The notes: a model not told the origin generated them from the letters alone. 64,000 nt of DNA from an uncultured Roseobacter sp. (GCF_947492555.1 NZ_CANLNE010000004.1:124001-188000), one strand, 5' to 3'. Counted from the stretch's first letter, positions 37,704-46,841 are shown. Numbers and translations are program-made.

Positions 37704-38620
37704 CAGAGGTCCTCCTCCGCCGCTTTGCGCAGCCGCGCGGCGCGGGCTTCGACCGCCTTGTTGTAGGCAAACATCGCGAAGGTCAGGATCACCAGCAGGA
37801 TCAGCAGGTAATTCGACATGGCCGCCGCCTCGCCAAGTTCTCGGAATTCCGAGGCGGTGCGCGAGATGCGCAGCGACAGGATTTCCGTCGAGAGACCCGG
37901 CCCGCCGTTGGTGAGCACGAGGATCACCTCAAGCACCTTGAAGGCGTCGATCAGGCGCAAGAGCAGCGTCACGATCAGCACCGGCATCATCAGCGGCAGC
38001 TTGATATAGACGATCTGCTGCCAGCCGGTGGCGCCGTCAATCCGGGCGGCTTCCATCGCGGACCGCGGCAGCGATTGCAGCGCGGCCAACGACAGGATGA
38101 AGATGAACGGCGTCCACTGCCAGACATCCGCGATCACCACCGAGGCAAAGGCCCAGCTGCCGTCACTCAGCCAGGGGACCGGCTCAAACCCTAATGATTT
38201 CAGCGTTCTATTAAATATGCCAACCGACGGGTGATACATATACCGCCACATGAGGCCAACCACGATCGGCGCAATCATCATTGGCAGGATGAACAGCGTG
38301 CGCAGTACAGACATGCCACGAATGTTGCGGTCGAGCAGCAGGGCAAGACCGACGCCCAGCACCATCTCCAGCGTGACCACAACGGCAGCGAATTTCAGCG
38401 TGACAAAGAAACTCTCGCGAAAGGCCGCGTCGCTCAGCAGGCCGATGTAGTTCTTCAGGCCAACAAATTCCGCCTCGCCGATCCGTTGACTGGGGTTCCA
38501 GTCGAGGAAACTGGCGTAGATCATGTAGCCAATCGGGTAGAGCAGGGCCACCGCCATCACCAGCGCTGCAGGCGCCAGGAAGAGATAGGGCGTGAGCCGA
38601 TTTGCGTTGGCGGTCTGCAT
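37703..38620 (-). CDS. Carbohydrate ABC transporter permease (MalF type)
   Basis: A 305-residue permease with six helices and the EAA loop EAARIDGATGWQQIVYIKLPLMMPVL. An N-terminal helix (PYLFLAPAALVMAVALLYPIGYMIY) and the FKVLEVILVLTNGGPGLSTEIL segment are typical of the UgpA/MalF group. It sits 175 bases after the binding-protein gene, a gap with two strong hairpins, and is coupled to the second permease. Confidence 0.94.
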   Translation of the reverse strand: MQTANANRLTPYLFLAPAALVMAVALLYPIGYMIYASFLDWNPSQRIGEAEFVGLKNYIGLLSDAAFRESFFVTLKFAAVVVTLEMVLGVGLALLLDRNIRGMSVLRTLFILPMMIAPIVVGLMWRYMYHPSVGIFNRTLKSLGFEPVPWLSDGSWAFASVVIADVWQWTPFIFILSLAALQSLPRSAMEAARIDGATGWQQIVYIKLPLMMPVLIVTLLLRLIDAFKVLEVILVLTNGGPGLSTEILSLRISRTASEFRELGEAAAMSNYLLILLVILTFAMFAYNKAVEARAARLRKAAEEDL

Positions 38621-38743
38621 GGGCTGCTGGTCCGTGCTACGAGGGCTTCTGGGTGGTCCCGGCGCTGGTGATTGGCGCGCCGGGGCCTTGGGTGGTTTTC
38701 TCTAGGCGGTCAGCGCAAAGAGTGGTGAGGGGGTGGGGCCGCA

Positions 38744-38762
38744 GGTTTTCCTCCGGAAAACC
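38744..38762 (-). terminator. Intercistronic hairpin (attenuator or mRNA 3'-end stabiliser)
   Basis: A perfect inverted repeat GGTTTTCC-N3-GGAAAACC lies between the binding-protein gene and the permease genes. Such structures often raise binding-protein mRNA relative to permease mRNA in ABC operons. Confidence 0.55.
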
Positions 38763-38778
38763 CGCTTTTCCACACTCA

Positions 38779-38793
38779 GTCAGCAGAGCTGAC
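38779..38793 (-). terminator. Second intercistronic hairpin
   Basis: GTCAGC-N3-GCTGAC, a perfect 6-3-6 stem, lies two bases past the binding-protein stop codon and just upstream of the larger hairpin. It likely works with it. Confidence 0.45.
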
Positions 38794-38795
38794 CG

Positions 38796-40133
38796 TTATT
38801 GCCAGGTGTAATACCCGGCCTCGTCCATGATCGCGCGGGCACGTTCGGCGACACCGTTCAGCGCCTCTTGTGGGTCGAGACCCTCGGTCAGTACCTGGCT
38901 CATGGTGGTGCCGATGTCGGCGTTGATCTTGCCCCAGGTGGGGATGATCGGACGCCAGTCGGGGTCGGCATGCTTCAGGGCTTCGCCGAAGGTGGCGGAA
39001 TAGGTGTATTTCTCGTTCAACTCCGCGTTTTCATAGGTGGAGAAGCGCGAAGGGTTGCCGCCCGCCATGGCCACCATCAGATCGCCCTTCTTGGAGGTCA
39101 GCCACTGCATCAGCAGGAAGGCCGCTTCCTTGTTCTGGGCGTTCTTGGGGATTGCGATGCCGAAGCCGCCGGTCTGGCTGCCACGACGCACACCTTCGGG
39201 GTGCAGGGCGTAACCGACATTCCCCGCAACGGTGGATTTGCTGGGGTCTTCAAAGCCAGCCGCAAAGGCGATGCTGTCCATGAACATGGCCGCTTGCCCT
39301 TGCTGGAACGCAGCCGCAGCCTCTGCCGGGCCAAAGGTCTGTGACCCTTCGGGACCGCAATCCACGATGGTCTTCAGGGCGTTGGCCGCAGCGACACCGG
39401 CTTCGTTGTTGATGATCGGCTCCCAGTTGTCGTCAAAGACACGACCGCCGAGCGGGGCGAGATGCAAAAGGAACGCGTGGCTGGCCTGGTGGCCGGATGC
39501 CGCGCGCGAGGCCATGCCGCCCATGCCCGGCTCCACTTCGGGGATCTTGCAGGCCGCATCGAGCAGTTGGTCATAGGTTTCGGGCACCGCAATGCCGTGC
39601 TTTTCGAAGATGTCCTTACGATAGGCCAGCACGGAGGTCTCGGAGCCAAACGGAATACCAAAGGCCGAACCCAACTGACCCGGCAGATAGCCCTTCTGAC
39701 CGCCCGCCACGCCGATGTTCTCCACGTAGCCTGAAATCAGGTCCGCCTGATCATAGTTCGGATCGGCCAATGCGGGGTTCATGAAGTATTTAGCCAGGTT
39801 CTCCAGCTGGTCCGCATAGACGTAGTCGGCCTTGGAAAAGACCACATAGGCGATCATGTCATAGTCGCCTTCGGATTTGGTCAGTTCCAGCGTCTGGCGC
39901 TCGCGCATTTTCAGATACTGCAGCTGGTCGACTTCGACCTCGATGCCGGTCTCTTCGGTGAAGGCGGGCAGCACCTTCATCATCGCATTATAGTGCGGGT
40001 GCGCGGGCACGTTGATCACCAGCGTGGTGCCCGCATAGGGCTCGTAAGGCCCGCCGTGACCCGCGGCAAAGACAGCGCTCGCCAGTGTTGCGGAAACGGC
40101 TGTCCCCGTCAGGATTGTCTTGAGTGATAGCAT
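38796..40133 (-). CDS. Carbohydrate ABC transporter substrate-binding protein
   Basis: A 445-residue periplasmic solute receptor (family 1 type). The signal peptide is residues 1-23 (ILTGTAVSATLASAVFA, cut before AGHG). The mature part has the FTEETGIEVEV strand, the domain-crossover region GIPFGSETSVLAYRKDIFEKHGI and GGFGIAIPKNAQNKEAAFLLMQWL. The repressor and operon layout point to a sugar or polyol, but the ligand cannot be read. Confidence 0.93.
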   Translation of the reverse strand: MLSLKTILTGTAVSATLASAVFAAGHGGPYEPYAGTTLVINVPAHPHYNAMMKVLPAFTEETGIEVEVDQLQYLKMRERQTLELTKSEGDYDMIAYVVFSKADYVYADQLENLAKYFMNPALADPNYDQADLISGYVENIGVAGGQKGYLPGQLGSAFGIPFGSETSVLAYRKDIFEKHGIAVPETYDQLLDAACKIPEVEPGMGGMASRAASGHQASHAFLLHLAPLGGRVFDDNWEPIINNEAGVAAANALKTIVDCGPEGSQTFGPAEAAAAFQQGQAAMFMDSIAFAAGFEDPSKSTVAGNVGYALHPEGVRRGSQTGGFGIAIPKNAQNKEAAFLLMQWLTSKKGDLMVAMAGGNPSRFSTYENAELNEKYTYSATFGEALKHADPDWRPIIPTWGKINADIGTTMSQVLTEGLDPQEALNGVAERARAIMDEAGYYTWQ

Positions 40134-40166
40134 TCGTCAGTCCTCCCTGATGCTATTTCTGAAGTG

Positions 40167-41249
40167 TCAGAGCCGGAGCCCTGACGTTTTGTCGAAAATC
40201 ATGATTTCATCCGTGAGCACGCCAAAGGTCTGTTCGGTGCCGGAACGGACAGGCGAGGCGCTTTGCGTCTCAACCAGGATCTCCGCACCGCCGCAGCGGG
40301 TGACCAGAACCGATTGTGCACCGAGGTATTCGGACACGACCACTTTCAGCTCAATGGGCGCGCCTCGTGTCAGATCGGTGGTGAAACTGGAGGGCCGCAA
40401 ACCAACCGTCACGGCGCGATCCTTGGCCGCTGCCAGACGCTGGCCTGCCTCGGCGGTCAGCGGCAGGGCAAACCCGTCGCCTCGGACCCAAAGCGTGCCT
40501 TTTTCATCGACAAGATCGCCGTCCACAAAGTTCATCGTCGGCGCGCCAATGAAGCCCGCCACGAACTTGTTGACCGGCGCCTTAAAGAGTTCCTCGGGCG
40601 TACCTTGCTGCTGGATGAACCCGTCGCTCATCACGACGATCCGGTCGCCCAGGGTCATCGCCTCGACCTGATCATGGGTCACGTAGACCATGTTCTTGTC
40701 GATGGTGTCGCGCATCTCGGCAAGCTCCGCGCGCATCTTGCCGCGCAGCTTGGCGTCGAGATTGGAAAGCGGTTCGTCGAAGAGAAACGTCCCCGCGTCG
40801 CGCACCAGCGCGCGGCCCATGGCGACCCGCTGACGCTGCCCACCGGAAAGCTCCGCCGGCTTGCGGTCCAGCAGATGCGCGATGTTCAGCATGCCTGCCA
40901 CCCGCTGCACCTTGGTTTCAATCTCGGATTTCGACACCCGGGCGAGACGCAAGGCAAAGGACATGTTCTTGGCGATGTTCATATGCGGGTAGAGCGCATA
41001 GTCCTGAAACACCATCGCAAGGTCCCGCTCTTTCGGATCCAGCCTGCTGATCGGTGTGTCGTCAAAAAAGATCTCGCCACCGGAAAGGGTCTCCAGCCCC
41101 GCGAGCATGCGCAGGGTCGTCGACTTGCCGCAGCCCGACGGGCCAACCAGAACCGTGAACTCTCCGTCATCAAGATGCAGGTCGAAGGGAGGCAGAACCT
41201 CCACCGCGCCATAGCTCTTAGACACCTGATCAAAAACGATACGTGGCAC
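40167..41249 (-). CDS. Carbohydrate ABC transporter ATPase (UgpC/MalK type)
   Basis: A 360-residue ATPase with Walker A GPSGCGKST (37-45), Q-loop MVFQDYALYPHM, signature LSGGQRQRVAMGRALV, Walker B TFLFDEPLSNLD and H-loop THDQVEAMTLGD, followed by the OB-fold regulatory domain found in MalK/UgpC proteins. First gene of the transport operon, divergent from the LacI-type regulator; the intergenic region holds a likely operator. Confidence 0.95.
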   Translation of the reverse strand: MPRIVFDQVSKSYGAVEVLPPFDLHLDDGEFTVLVGPSGCGKSTTLRMLAGLETLSGGEIFFDDTPISRLDPKERDLAMVFQDYALYPHMNIAKNMSFALRLARVSKSEIETKVQRVAGMLNIAHLLDRKPAELSGGQRQRVAMGRALVRDAGTFLFDEPLSNLDAKLRGKMRAELAEMRDTIDKNMVYVTHDQVEAMTLGDRIVVMSDGFIQQQGTPEELFKAPVNKFVAGFIGAPTMNFVDGDLVDEKGTLWVRGDGFALPLTAEAGQRLAAAKDRAVTVGLRPSSFTTDLTRGAPIELKVVVSEYLGAQSVLVTRCGGAEILVETQSASPVRSGTEQTFGVLTDEIMIFDKTSGLRL

Positions 41250-41347
41250 TTGCCCCCCTGACGCGCCGAATTCCCTGAAAAGCCTCCCAGCTTTGCGTTC
41301 CAGAGTGCCGAAAGGGGTTCCAATAACGAAGCGAAAAAGCCAAAATG

Positions 41348-41365
41348 AACGTTAGCGTTAACGTT
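41348..41365. promoter_or_regulatory. LacI-type operator candidate
   Basis: AACGTTAGCGTTAACGTT is palindromic at 16 of 18 positions and contains the CG-centred half-sites typical for LacI-family proteins. It lies about 60 bases upstream of the regulator gene and about 100 from the ATPase gene, so it could serve both. Confidence 0.6.
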
Positions 41366-41425
41366 ATTTGAGGTTCAATACATTGAAAATAATTGCAAAA
41401 AATTGCGTCCGGACGTAGCGGTTTC

Positions 41426-42442
41426 ATGAGTAAAAAGCATCACCCAGCCAAGATCGAGGACGTCGCAGCCCGCGCGAACGTCAGCATCATGAGCGTTTCG
41501 CGCGCCATTCGCGGGGTCGACGGGGTGTCTGAAAAGAAGCGCAGGGAGATTCTCAGGATTGCCCGCGAGATGAAATATGTGCCCAACAGCAATGCCCGTT
41601 CCCTCGCCGTCGCGAACTCCAACCTGATCGGCATTTCGCTGCCGACCTTCGCGGGCGAGGTTTTTGCCGACATCCTCAACGGGATGCGACGGACGTTTGA
41701 TTCAGCGGGCTATTCCAGCGTGATCGACACCACTGAATACAGCCCCGAGGCGGAGCTGAGCTGGGTCCGTCGCCTGCTGTCCTGGCAGCCTGCGGGTATC
41801 ATCCTCACCGGCCTCGATCACCAGCCGGAGACGGTGGACTTGCTCAGGGCCTCGCCCATCCCGGTTCTGGAGATATGGGATCACACCGATACACCAATCG
41901 ATATCTGCGTCGGGATCGATCACTACAGGGCGGGCCAGATGATCGGGGATCACGCAGTGTCCCTTGGGTATCGTCGTCCGGCTTTTGTCAGCACCCCGCG
42001 CGGGCACGACACGCGCGCCGACAATCGCCTTGCAGGGCTCCGGGACGTGTTTGCGCGCGAAAGAGGGACCGAGGTGCTCTCTGCCCGCCCGCAGTCGGGC
42101 AATTCATTCGCCACGGGCTTTGACGGCACAGCCGAGCTGTTGGACGCGGGCGCGCCCGACATCATCTGCTATCTCAATGACCACATGGCCTTTGGCGGTT
42201 TGATGTGCTGCCAGATGCGTGGACTGTCCGTGCCGCAAGACCTCGGCATTGTTGGTTTCAATCAATTGGATCTGGCAAGCGTACTGCCGAGGAAACTGAC
42301 AACCGTTCGGACGCTGCGGCGCCTGATGGGGATCACGGGCGCCACCCAGCTTCTGGCGCGGATCAACGGGGTGCCGACGGAAAAGAGCAAACCCCTGCCG
42401 TTGGAACTGATCCCCGGTGAAACCACGCGGACGCAGATCTGA
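41426..42442 (+). CDS. LacI-family transcriptional regulator
   Basis: A 338-residue repressor. The HTH and hinge are at residues 8-60 (KIEDVAARANVSIMSVSRAIRG ... VPNSNARSLA), followed by a periplasmic-binding-like sugar domain (IIGISLPTFAGEVFADILNGM, GYRRPAFVSTPRGHDTRADNRLAG, DLGIVGFNQLDLASVLPRKLTTVR). Start at ATG 41426; the frame runs back to a TTG at 41393 without homology. Divergent from the ABC importer that it presumably controls. Confidence 0.92.
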   Translation: MSKKHHPAKIEDVAARANVSIMSVSRAIRGVDGVSEKKRREILRIAREMKYVPNSNARSLAVANSNLIGISLPTFAGEVFADILNGMRRTFDSAGYSSVIDTTEYSPEAELSWVRRLLSWQPAGIILTGLDHQPETVDLLRASPIPVLEIWDHTDTPIDICVGIDHYRAGQMIGDHAVSLGYRRPAFVSTPRGHDTRADNRLAGLRDVFARERGTEVLSARPQSGNSFATGFDGTAELLDAGAPDIICYLNDHMAFGGLMCCQMRGLSVPQDLGIVGFNQLDLASVLPRKLTTVRTLRRLMGITGATQLLARINGVPTEKSKPLPLELIPGETTRTQI

Positions 42443-42473
42443 CAAAGATCGCACGGGATCGTCTTGCTGGGTG

Positions 42474-43397
42474 CTATCGGCTCAGTCGGCGCAGCACCCG
42501 GCGGCGTGCCTGGGTCCCTTCAGGCAAAATCACCGCGCTGTCGGCGGCAAACCGCCCCGTATAGGCACCGCTGAACCGGACCCGCGCTTCAGCATATCGC
42601 CGCAGATCCAGGGTCCGCTCGAAACTATGGCCGAGGCCGGAAATCCGGTAGCCCGGTGCCGTGTCGGTGGGTTCGAGGTATCCTTCGATGGACAGGCGGG
42701 CCAACGGCCCGGCAGCGCCGACAAAACGTTGCGTGCTCAGCGTGTCGACCCGGAAGCGTCCGGTATCCGCGTCATAGCGACCGGTGGCGCTTGCAAAGGA
42801 GCCTTGTGCCAGAGCGCCAACACCTCGGCCTCTTACAGAGACTGTACCAAGGCGTATGTCTCCCGCGCTGCGCTTGACGTCGCCCGAGATCAGATCCAGT
42901 TCGGAACGCGCCGCGGTGAGACGGCTCGCCATCACACGCGGGCCTTGCCACAGGCCGGAGACAGCGACACGATCGCCAAGGACAAACCCGCGATCACTTC
43001 TGCCGGTCACAACCTCGACCCCGTTGATCTTCACCCTGCGCCCGTCTTCAGATGCGGCACTGATCCGTCCGACCAGCGGATGTGTCACATGTACCCGGCG
43101 CGCGATCAAAGCGTTGGGAGTGCCCGTCGCCTCGACCGTCAGGCTGTCGCCGATCTGCACATCCTCTTCGCGCAGACCGCCGAAGCCATCGCTGAACCGT
43201 GTTGTCGCGTCTGTCTGCACGCGGTTCCCGCCGACAATCAGGCTGCCGAAATCGGTCAGCACACCGACGATCCCGGTGCCACCGATCCCGCCTTCGACCT
43301 CGCGCTCCGCCGATTGCGACCAGACGGTGCCCGGCAGCATCAGGCCGGACAGACCTGCGGCCAAGGCTGCGCGGCGGGAGAATTTACCGGTCGTCAT
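42474..43397 (-). CDS. DUF5666-domain protein, Tat-exported
   Basis: A 307-residue secreted protein of unknown function. It begins MTTGKFSRRAALAAGLSGL, a twin-arginine type signal, and consists of repeated beta-rich units of the pattern GDxVxVxGxxxxGxxxAxRV and VTG, as in DUF5666 proteins (for example LREEDVQIGDSLTVEATGTPNALIARRVHV and VVTGRSDRGFVLGDRVAVSGLWQGPRVMASRL). The start at 43397 overlaps the end of the DUF6502 gene by 14 bases, so they are co-translated. Confidence 0.75.
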   Translation of the reverse strand: MTTGKFSRRAALAAGLSGLMLPGTVWSQSAEREVEGGIGGTGIVGVLTDFGSLIVGGNRVQTDATTRFSDGFGGLREEDVQIGDSLTVEATGTPNALIARRVHVTHPLVGRISAASEDGRRVKINGVEVVTGRSDRGFVLGDRVAVSGLWQGPRVMASRLTAARSELDLISGDVKRSAGDIRLGTVSVRGRGVGALAQGSFASATGRYDADTGRFRVDTLSTQRFVGAAGPLARLSIEGYLEPTDTAPGYRISGLGHSFERTLDLRRYAEARVRFSGAYTGRFAADSAVILPEGTQARRRVLRRLSR

Positions 43398-44226
43398 CTG
43401 AGGTCTTTCCTTTTGTCTCGGCGTCTTCATCTTCCTTGTAGAAAAACACGCCAAATCTGAATCGGTGGGTGGCAGAGGCCTCTGTCTTGTCTTTTGCCTG
43501 TTTGCCCGCAGCCAGCGCATTGATTTGCCGCAAGGCATCCAGCGAAAGACGCCGCGCCTCGCTTTCGACGTCCTCTACGGATGCCGCGTTGAGGTGGTTG
43601 TAGAACACCGCGCGTTCCAGGTGTTGCGGGTCATTGGACAGCAGGTTTTCGACCGCCGCCTGCATGTGGTCCCCAAGGTTGTGCGCAAAGAAATGCAGTT
43701 TCTGATCGGTGTCCGCAGAGCCGACGAGACCCTCTGACATCAGGCTGACCTGATCCTCGTCAACGCCTGTGATGCCTTGCCGCGTCAATTCATCCAGCAC
43801 CGTACGGGGCCGTATGTCCCTGCTGATAGACTGCACCAGCGTTTCGAAACTTGGGCCGTCCTGACCAAAGCGAGGCAGGACGCGGGGCTGACCGTCTTCA
43901 AGATAGACAGGGTCCGACATCCAGCGTCCCACCACGGTCAGCAGGATGGAAACCTTGCGCTGTGTCTCGCCATCCTCTTCCTGATCGCGGGTGCGAAATT
44001 CCTTGACGTCGCGCCGGTGCACCCCGGTCAACACCGTGACCCGGCTGTCTGTTGCCGCCGTGCCCAGATCATCGGAAGCGACCTCCACGTAGGTCTGTTT
44101 TACGATGCGGTAGAGTGCCGGAGCAGACACGCCCTGCGCAATCAGCGCGCGCACCAATGGCCTGAGAAGACGTCTCAGCGCCCGCTCGAACAGGCGGGAT
44201 TGAGAGATGGGGTCGCGCGCAGTCAT
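43384..44226 (-). CDS. DUF6502-family protein
   Basis: A 280-residue cytoplasmic protein of unknown function. The N-terminal helices (LFERALRRLLRPLVRALIAQGVSAPALYRIVKQTYVEVA) and the block VTVLTGVHRRDVKEF look like a DNA-binding or regulator module; I recognise this as the DUF6502 type, seen beside DUF5666 genes. The C-terminus is charged (DEDAETKGKTSDDDR). The ATG at 44226 is used; the frame runs back to 44622 with antisense-like sequence. It is divergent from a fasciclin lipoprotein gene, with a palindrome in between that it might bind. Confidence 0.72.
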   Translation of the reverse strand: MTARDPISQSRLFERALRRLLRPLVRALIAQGVSAPALYRIVKQTYVEVASDDLGTAATDSRVTVLTGVHRRDVKEFRTRDQEEDGETQRKVSILLTVVGRWMSDPVYLEDGQPRVLPRFGQDGPSFETLVQSISRDIRPRTVLDELTRQGITGVDEDQVSLMSEGLVGSADTDQKLHFFAHNLGDHMQAAVENLLSNDPQHLERAVFYNHLNAASVEDVESEARRLSLDALRQINALAAGKQAKDKTEASATHRFRFGVFFYKEDEDAETKGKTSDDDR

Positions 44227-44310
44227 GGCGGCAACATGGGTGCAAGTGTGAAAAATTTCCACAAAAATCTTGCCAATTCCGGTGCTCGGTACAGATATGT
44301 CGCATGCATC

Positions 44311-44327
44311 GTGTGTAAAATACACAC
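44311..44327. promoter_or_regulatory. Palindromic operator candidate
   Basis: GTGTGTAAAATACACAC is a perfect inverted repeat (seven-base arms, three-base centre) between the divergent DUF6502 and fasciclin genes, 7 bases before the fasciclin gene's AAAGGAGGA ribosome binding site. It is well placed to block fasciclin transcription or translation. Confidence 0.55.
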
Positions 44328-44350
44328 AACTATAAAGGAGGACCCACTTG

Positions 44351-44842
44351 ATGACGTTTTCGAAACTGCTGAAGGCATCTGCTCTGGCCGCAACCGTGGC
44401 CCTTGCGGGATGCGCCGGAACCACCGCGCCGCCCAATCCCGATATTGTCGAGGTCGCGCAGTCGGCGGGCTCCTTCGACACCCTGGTCGCCGCAGTGAGC
44501 GCCGCCGATCTGGTGGACACGCTGAAGAGCGATGGCCCCTTCACGGTGTTTGCGCCAACCGATGAGGCCTTTGCCGCCTTGCCCGCAGGCACCGTTGAGA
44601 CATTGCTGAAGCCGGAGAACAAAGACCAGCTGACCGCGATCCTGACCTACCACGTGCTGCCCGGCAAGGTGATGGCGGCGGATGTGGCAGGCAAACGCCT
44701 CAGCCCCACAACCGTGAACGGCAAGGCCCTGAGGGTTGACGGGCGCAACGGCGTGAAAGTCGGCAATGCAACGGTTGTCAGCGCGGATATCACGGCCTCG
44801 AACGGTGTGATCCACGTGATCGACAAAGTGCTTTTGCCCTGA
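44351..44842 (+). CDS. Fasciclin-domain lipoprotein
   Basis: A 163-residue envelope lipoprotein. The signal peptide ends in the lipobox LAGC (Cys21). The rest is one FAS1 domain: [55 protein letters not shown], and [11 protein letters not shown], which is close to the family's consensus. FAS1 domains mediate adhesion. AAAGGAGGA is a strong ribosome binding site; ATG 44351 or TTG 44348 could be the start. Followed after 23 bases by a second fasciclin gene. Confidence 0.92.
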   Translation: MTFSKLLKASALAATVALAGCAGTTAPPNPDIVEVAQSAGSFDTLVAAVSAADLVDTLKSDGPFTVFAPTDEAFAALPAGTVETLLKPENKDQLTAILTYHVLPGKVMAADVAGKRLSPTTVNGKALRVDGRNGVKVGNATVVSADITASNGVIHVIDKVLLP

Positions 44843-44865
44843 TCCAAGACTGAGAGGACGTTAAC

Positions 44866-46788
44866 ATGAGTGTTTTTACTTTCACCGGGTTCGCCTCGGC
44901 CGATCTCTTTGGTGCAGGCCACATTGCCCGACACGCCAGTTTCACAATGCCTGAAGCGGCAACCCTCGACTTCAGCGTGACCGATGACGACGCATACCTG
45001 TCGGGGGACGCGTTCAGAAACGAGCGCGGCGATGACAGATCCGGCCAGACCGCAACCATTGTCCGCGATGGCGAGGAGGTCGGCAATGGTGGCCGCCTTT
45101 ACGCCGAACAGGTGTGGCATCTCTACGGCGACAACGGTCAGACCTACAGGCTGGTGGAGCTGGAACAGCCGGGCCGGTTGCCGGACAGCTTCACCTTTCT
45201 CGGGCCCGTTCCGCCTGCGGGGGTGACGCTCACCGTCGGGGGCACTGCCAATGTGTTCCGGGGGCTGAAATACGATGACCTCTCTGCGGGGGATCTGCCG
45301 GCGCCACCGCCCAACATTGTCGACATCGCGGCAGGTTCGAGTGATTTCAACATCCTCGTGCAGGCGTTGACAGTCACGGGTCTGGCGGGGGCGGTGCATG
45401 CCTCGGACGACATCACCGTTTTCGCACCCACGGACGCTGCCTTCACCGCGCTGGCGGTTGATCTGGGGTTTGCCGGTGACCAGACGGATGAAGACGCCGT
45501 TTTTGGCTTCATTGCCGATGCCCTGGCCGGGCTTGCGCTGGATGGCGACCCGATCCCCTTGCTTGCGGATATCCTGCTTTATCATGTGTCTCCGGGCGCC
45601 AAGACCGCCGAGGAAGTCGATGCCGCCAGTGAGGTGTCGACACTGCTCGACGGGGCGACGTTCGGATCGGAGGGCACTGAACTCGTGGACAACGAGCCTG
45701 ACGTTGCCAATCCGAACATCGTGGCGGAGGACATCCCGGCGGCAAATGGCACCCTTCAGGTGATCGACCGGGTGCTGCTGCCCATCGACATTCCCGGCAA
45801 CACGCCGCCGGAGCCGGAGCTGCCGACCCTGGCCGGTATCGTCGCGGCCAGCGGGGGTACCTTCGACCAGGACGGGACCGATTTCGATCTGCTGTTCAAC
45901 GCGGTGCAGGCCGCGAACCTGACCGGAGCGCTGAATGATCCGGAGGCTGACCTCACGGTCTTTGCACCCAACGATGCGGCCTTTGTCGGCCTGTCGCAGG
46001 CGCTTGGGTTTGAGGGCAGTGATGAAGGTGAAGCCTTTGCCTATCTCGTGGAGGCGCTGACGCTTCTGGGTGGCGGCGATCCGATCCCGCTCCTGACCGA
46101 GGTTCTGACCTATCACGTGGCCCCCGCGGCGCTTGGATCAGAGGCAGTACTGGCCGCCACAGAAATCGAAACCCTGCAGGGCGGTACGTTGGGGGTCGAT
46201 GGGGCCACGCTGGTGGATGCCGACCCGGACGTGCCCGATCCGACGCTGATTGCTACCGATATCGCAGCCTCGAACGGCATTGCGCATGTGCTGGACGGCG
46301 TGCTCCTGCCTGCTGACCTGTTGCAATCGGACGGGTCGAATGATGTGGATTTCATCATCGACGACGATAGCAGCAGCCATATCCGCACGGGTCGTGACAA
46401 TGATCTGGTCGATGGCAACGGTGGGCGCGATTTCATTACGCTGGGCCGTGGTGATGACGTTGGCTTTGGCGGGGATGGGAATGACATCATCCTGGGTGGG
46501 CGCGGAATGGATATGCTGACCGGCGGTCTGGGCAACGACAAGCTCTTTGGCGGGCGGGATGCGGATATCTTTATCTTCAATACCGGGGATGGGCACGACC
46601 GCATCATCGGCTTTGAGGACGGTCTGGATCTGATTGATCTCAGCGGCACAAGGTTCGAAAGTTTCGCCGAGTTGGAGGATGCCATTCATGTCCGTGGCCA
46701 CCGGGCAGAGATCAAGCTGAGCGAGGATCAGAGCATCCTGGTGCAGGGCACGCGCTTAAATCTGACGGAAGAGGATTTCATTTTCTGA
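44866..46788 (+). CDS. Two-fasciclin RTX protein
   Basis: A 640-residue acidic protein without signal peptide, likely exported by a type I system. Residues 1-145 are an N-terminal beta-rich module seen in Roseobacter extracellular proteins. FAS1 domains occupy about 150-305 (TVFAPTDAAFTAL, LLYHVSPGA) and 320-482 (TVFAPNDAAFVGL, LTYHVAPAA). Glycine/aspartate RTX repeats (DGNGGRDF, LGRGDD, GGDGND, GGRGMDM, GGLGNDKLFGGRDAD) at about 510-570 bind calcium, and the C-terminal EDFIF-type tail is a secretion signal. No type I transporter gene is in the window. Probably a cell-surface or biofilm adhesin. Confidence 0.9.
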   Translation: MSVFTFTGFASADLFGAGHIARHASFTMPEAATLDFSVTDDDAYLSGDAFRNERGDDRSGQTATIVRDGEEVGNGGRLYAEQVWHLYGDNGQTYRLVELEQPGRLPDSFTFLGPVPPAGVTLTVGGTANVFRGLKYDDLSAGDLPAPPPNIVDIAAGSSDFNILVQALTVTGLAGAVHASDDITVFAPTDAAFTALAVDLGFAGDQTDEDAVFGFIADALAGLALDGDPIPLLADILLYHVSPGAKTAEEVDAASEVSTLLDGATFGSEGTELVDNEPDVANPNIVAEDIPAANGTLQVIDRVLLPIDIPGNTPPEPELPTLAGIVAASGGTFDQDGTDFDLLFNAVQAANLTGALNDPEADLTVFAPNDAAFVGLSQALGFEGSDEGEAFAYLVEALTLLGGGDPIPLLTEVLTYHVAPAALGSEAVLAATEIETLQGGTLGVDGATLVDADPDVPDPTLIATDIAASNGIAHVLDGVLLPADLLQSDGSNDVDFIIDDDSSSHIRTGRDNDLVDGNGGRDFITLGRGDDVGFGGDGNDIILGGRGMDMLTGGLGNDKLFGGRDADIFIFNTGDGHDRIIGFEDGLDLIDLSGTRFESFAELEDAIHVRGHRAEIKLSEDQSILVQGTRLNLTEEDFIF

Positions 46789-46812
46789 CGGTCAATGCTT
46801 TTGGCTGTAAGG

Positions 46813-46841
46813 CCCGGCGCCGCGCAGTTGGCGGTGCCGGG
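46813..46841 (+). terminator. Hairpin after the RTX protein gene
   Basis: CCCGGCGCCGC pairs with GCGGTGCCGGG (11 base pairs, one G-U) around a seven-base loop, 25 bases past the stop. There is no T run, so it may act as a 3'-end stabiliser or as a bidirectional terminator with the convergent LysR gene. Confidence 0.45.
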
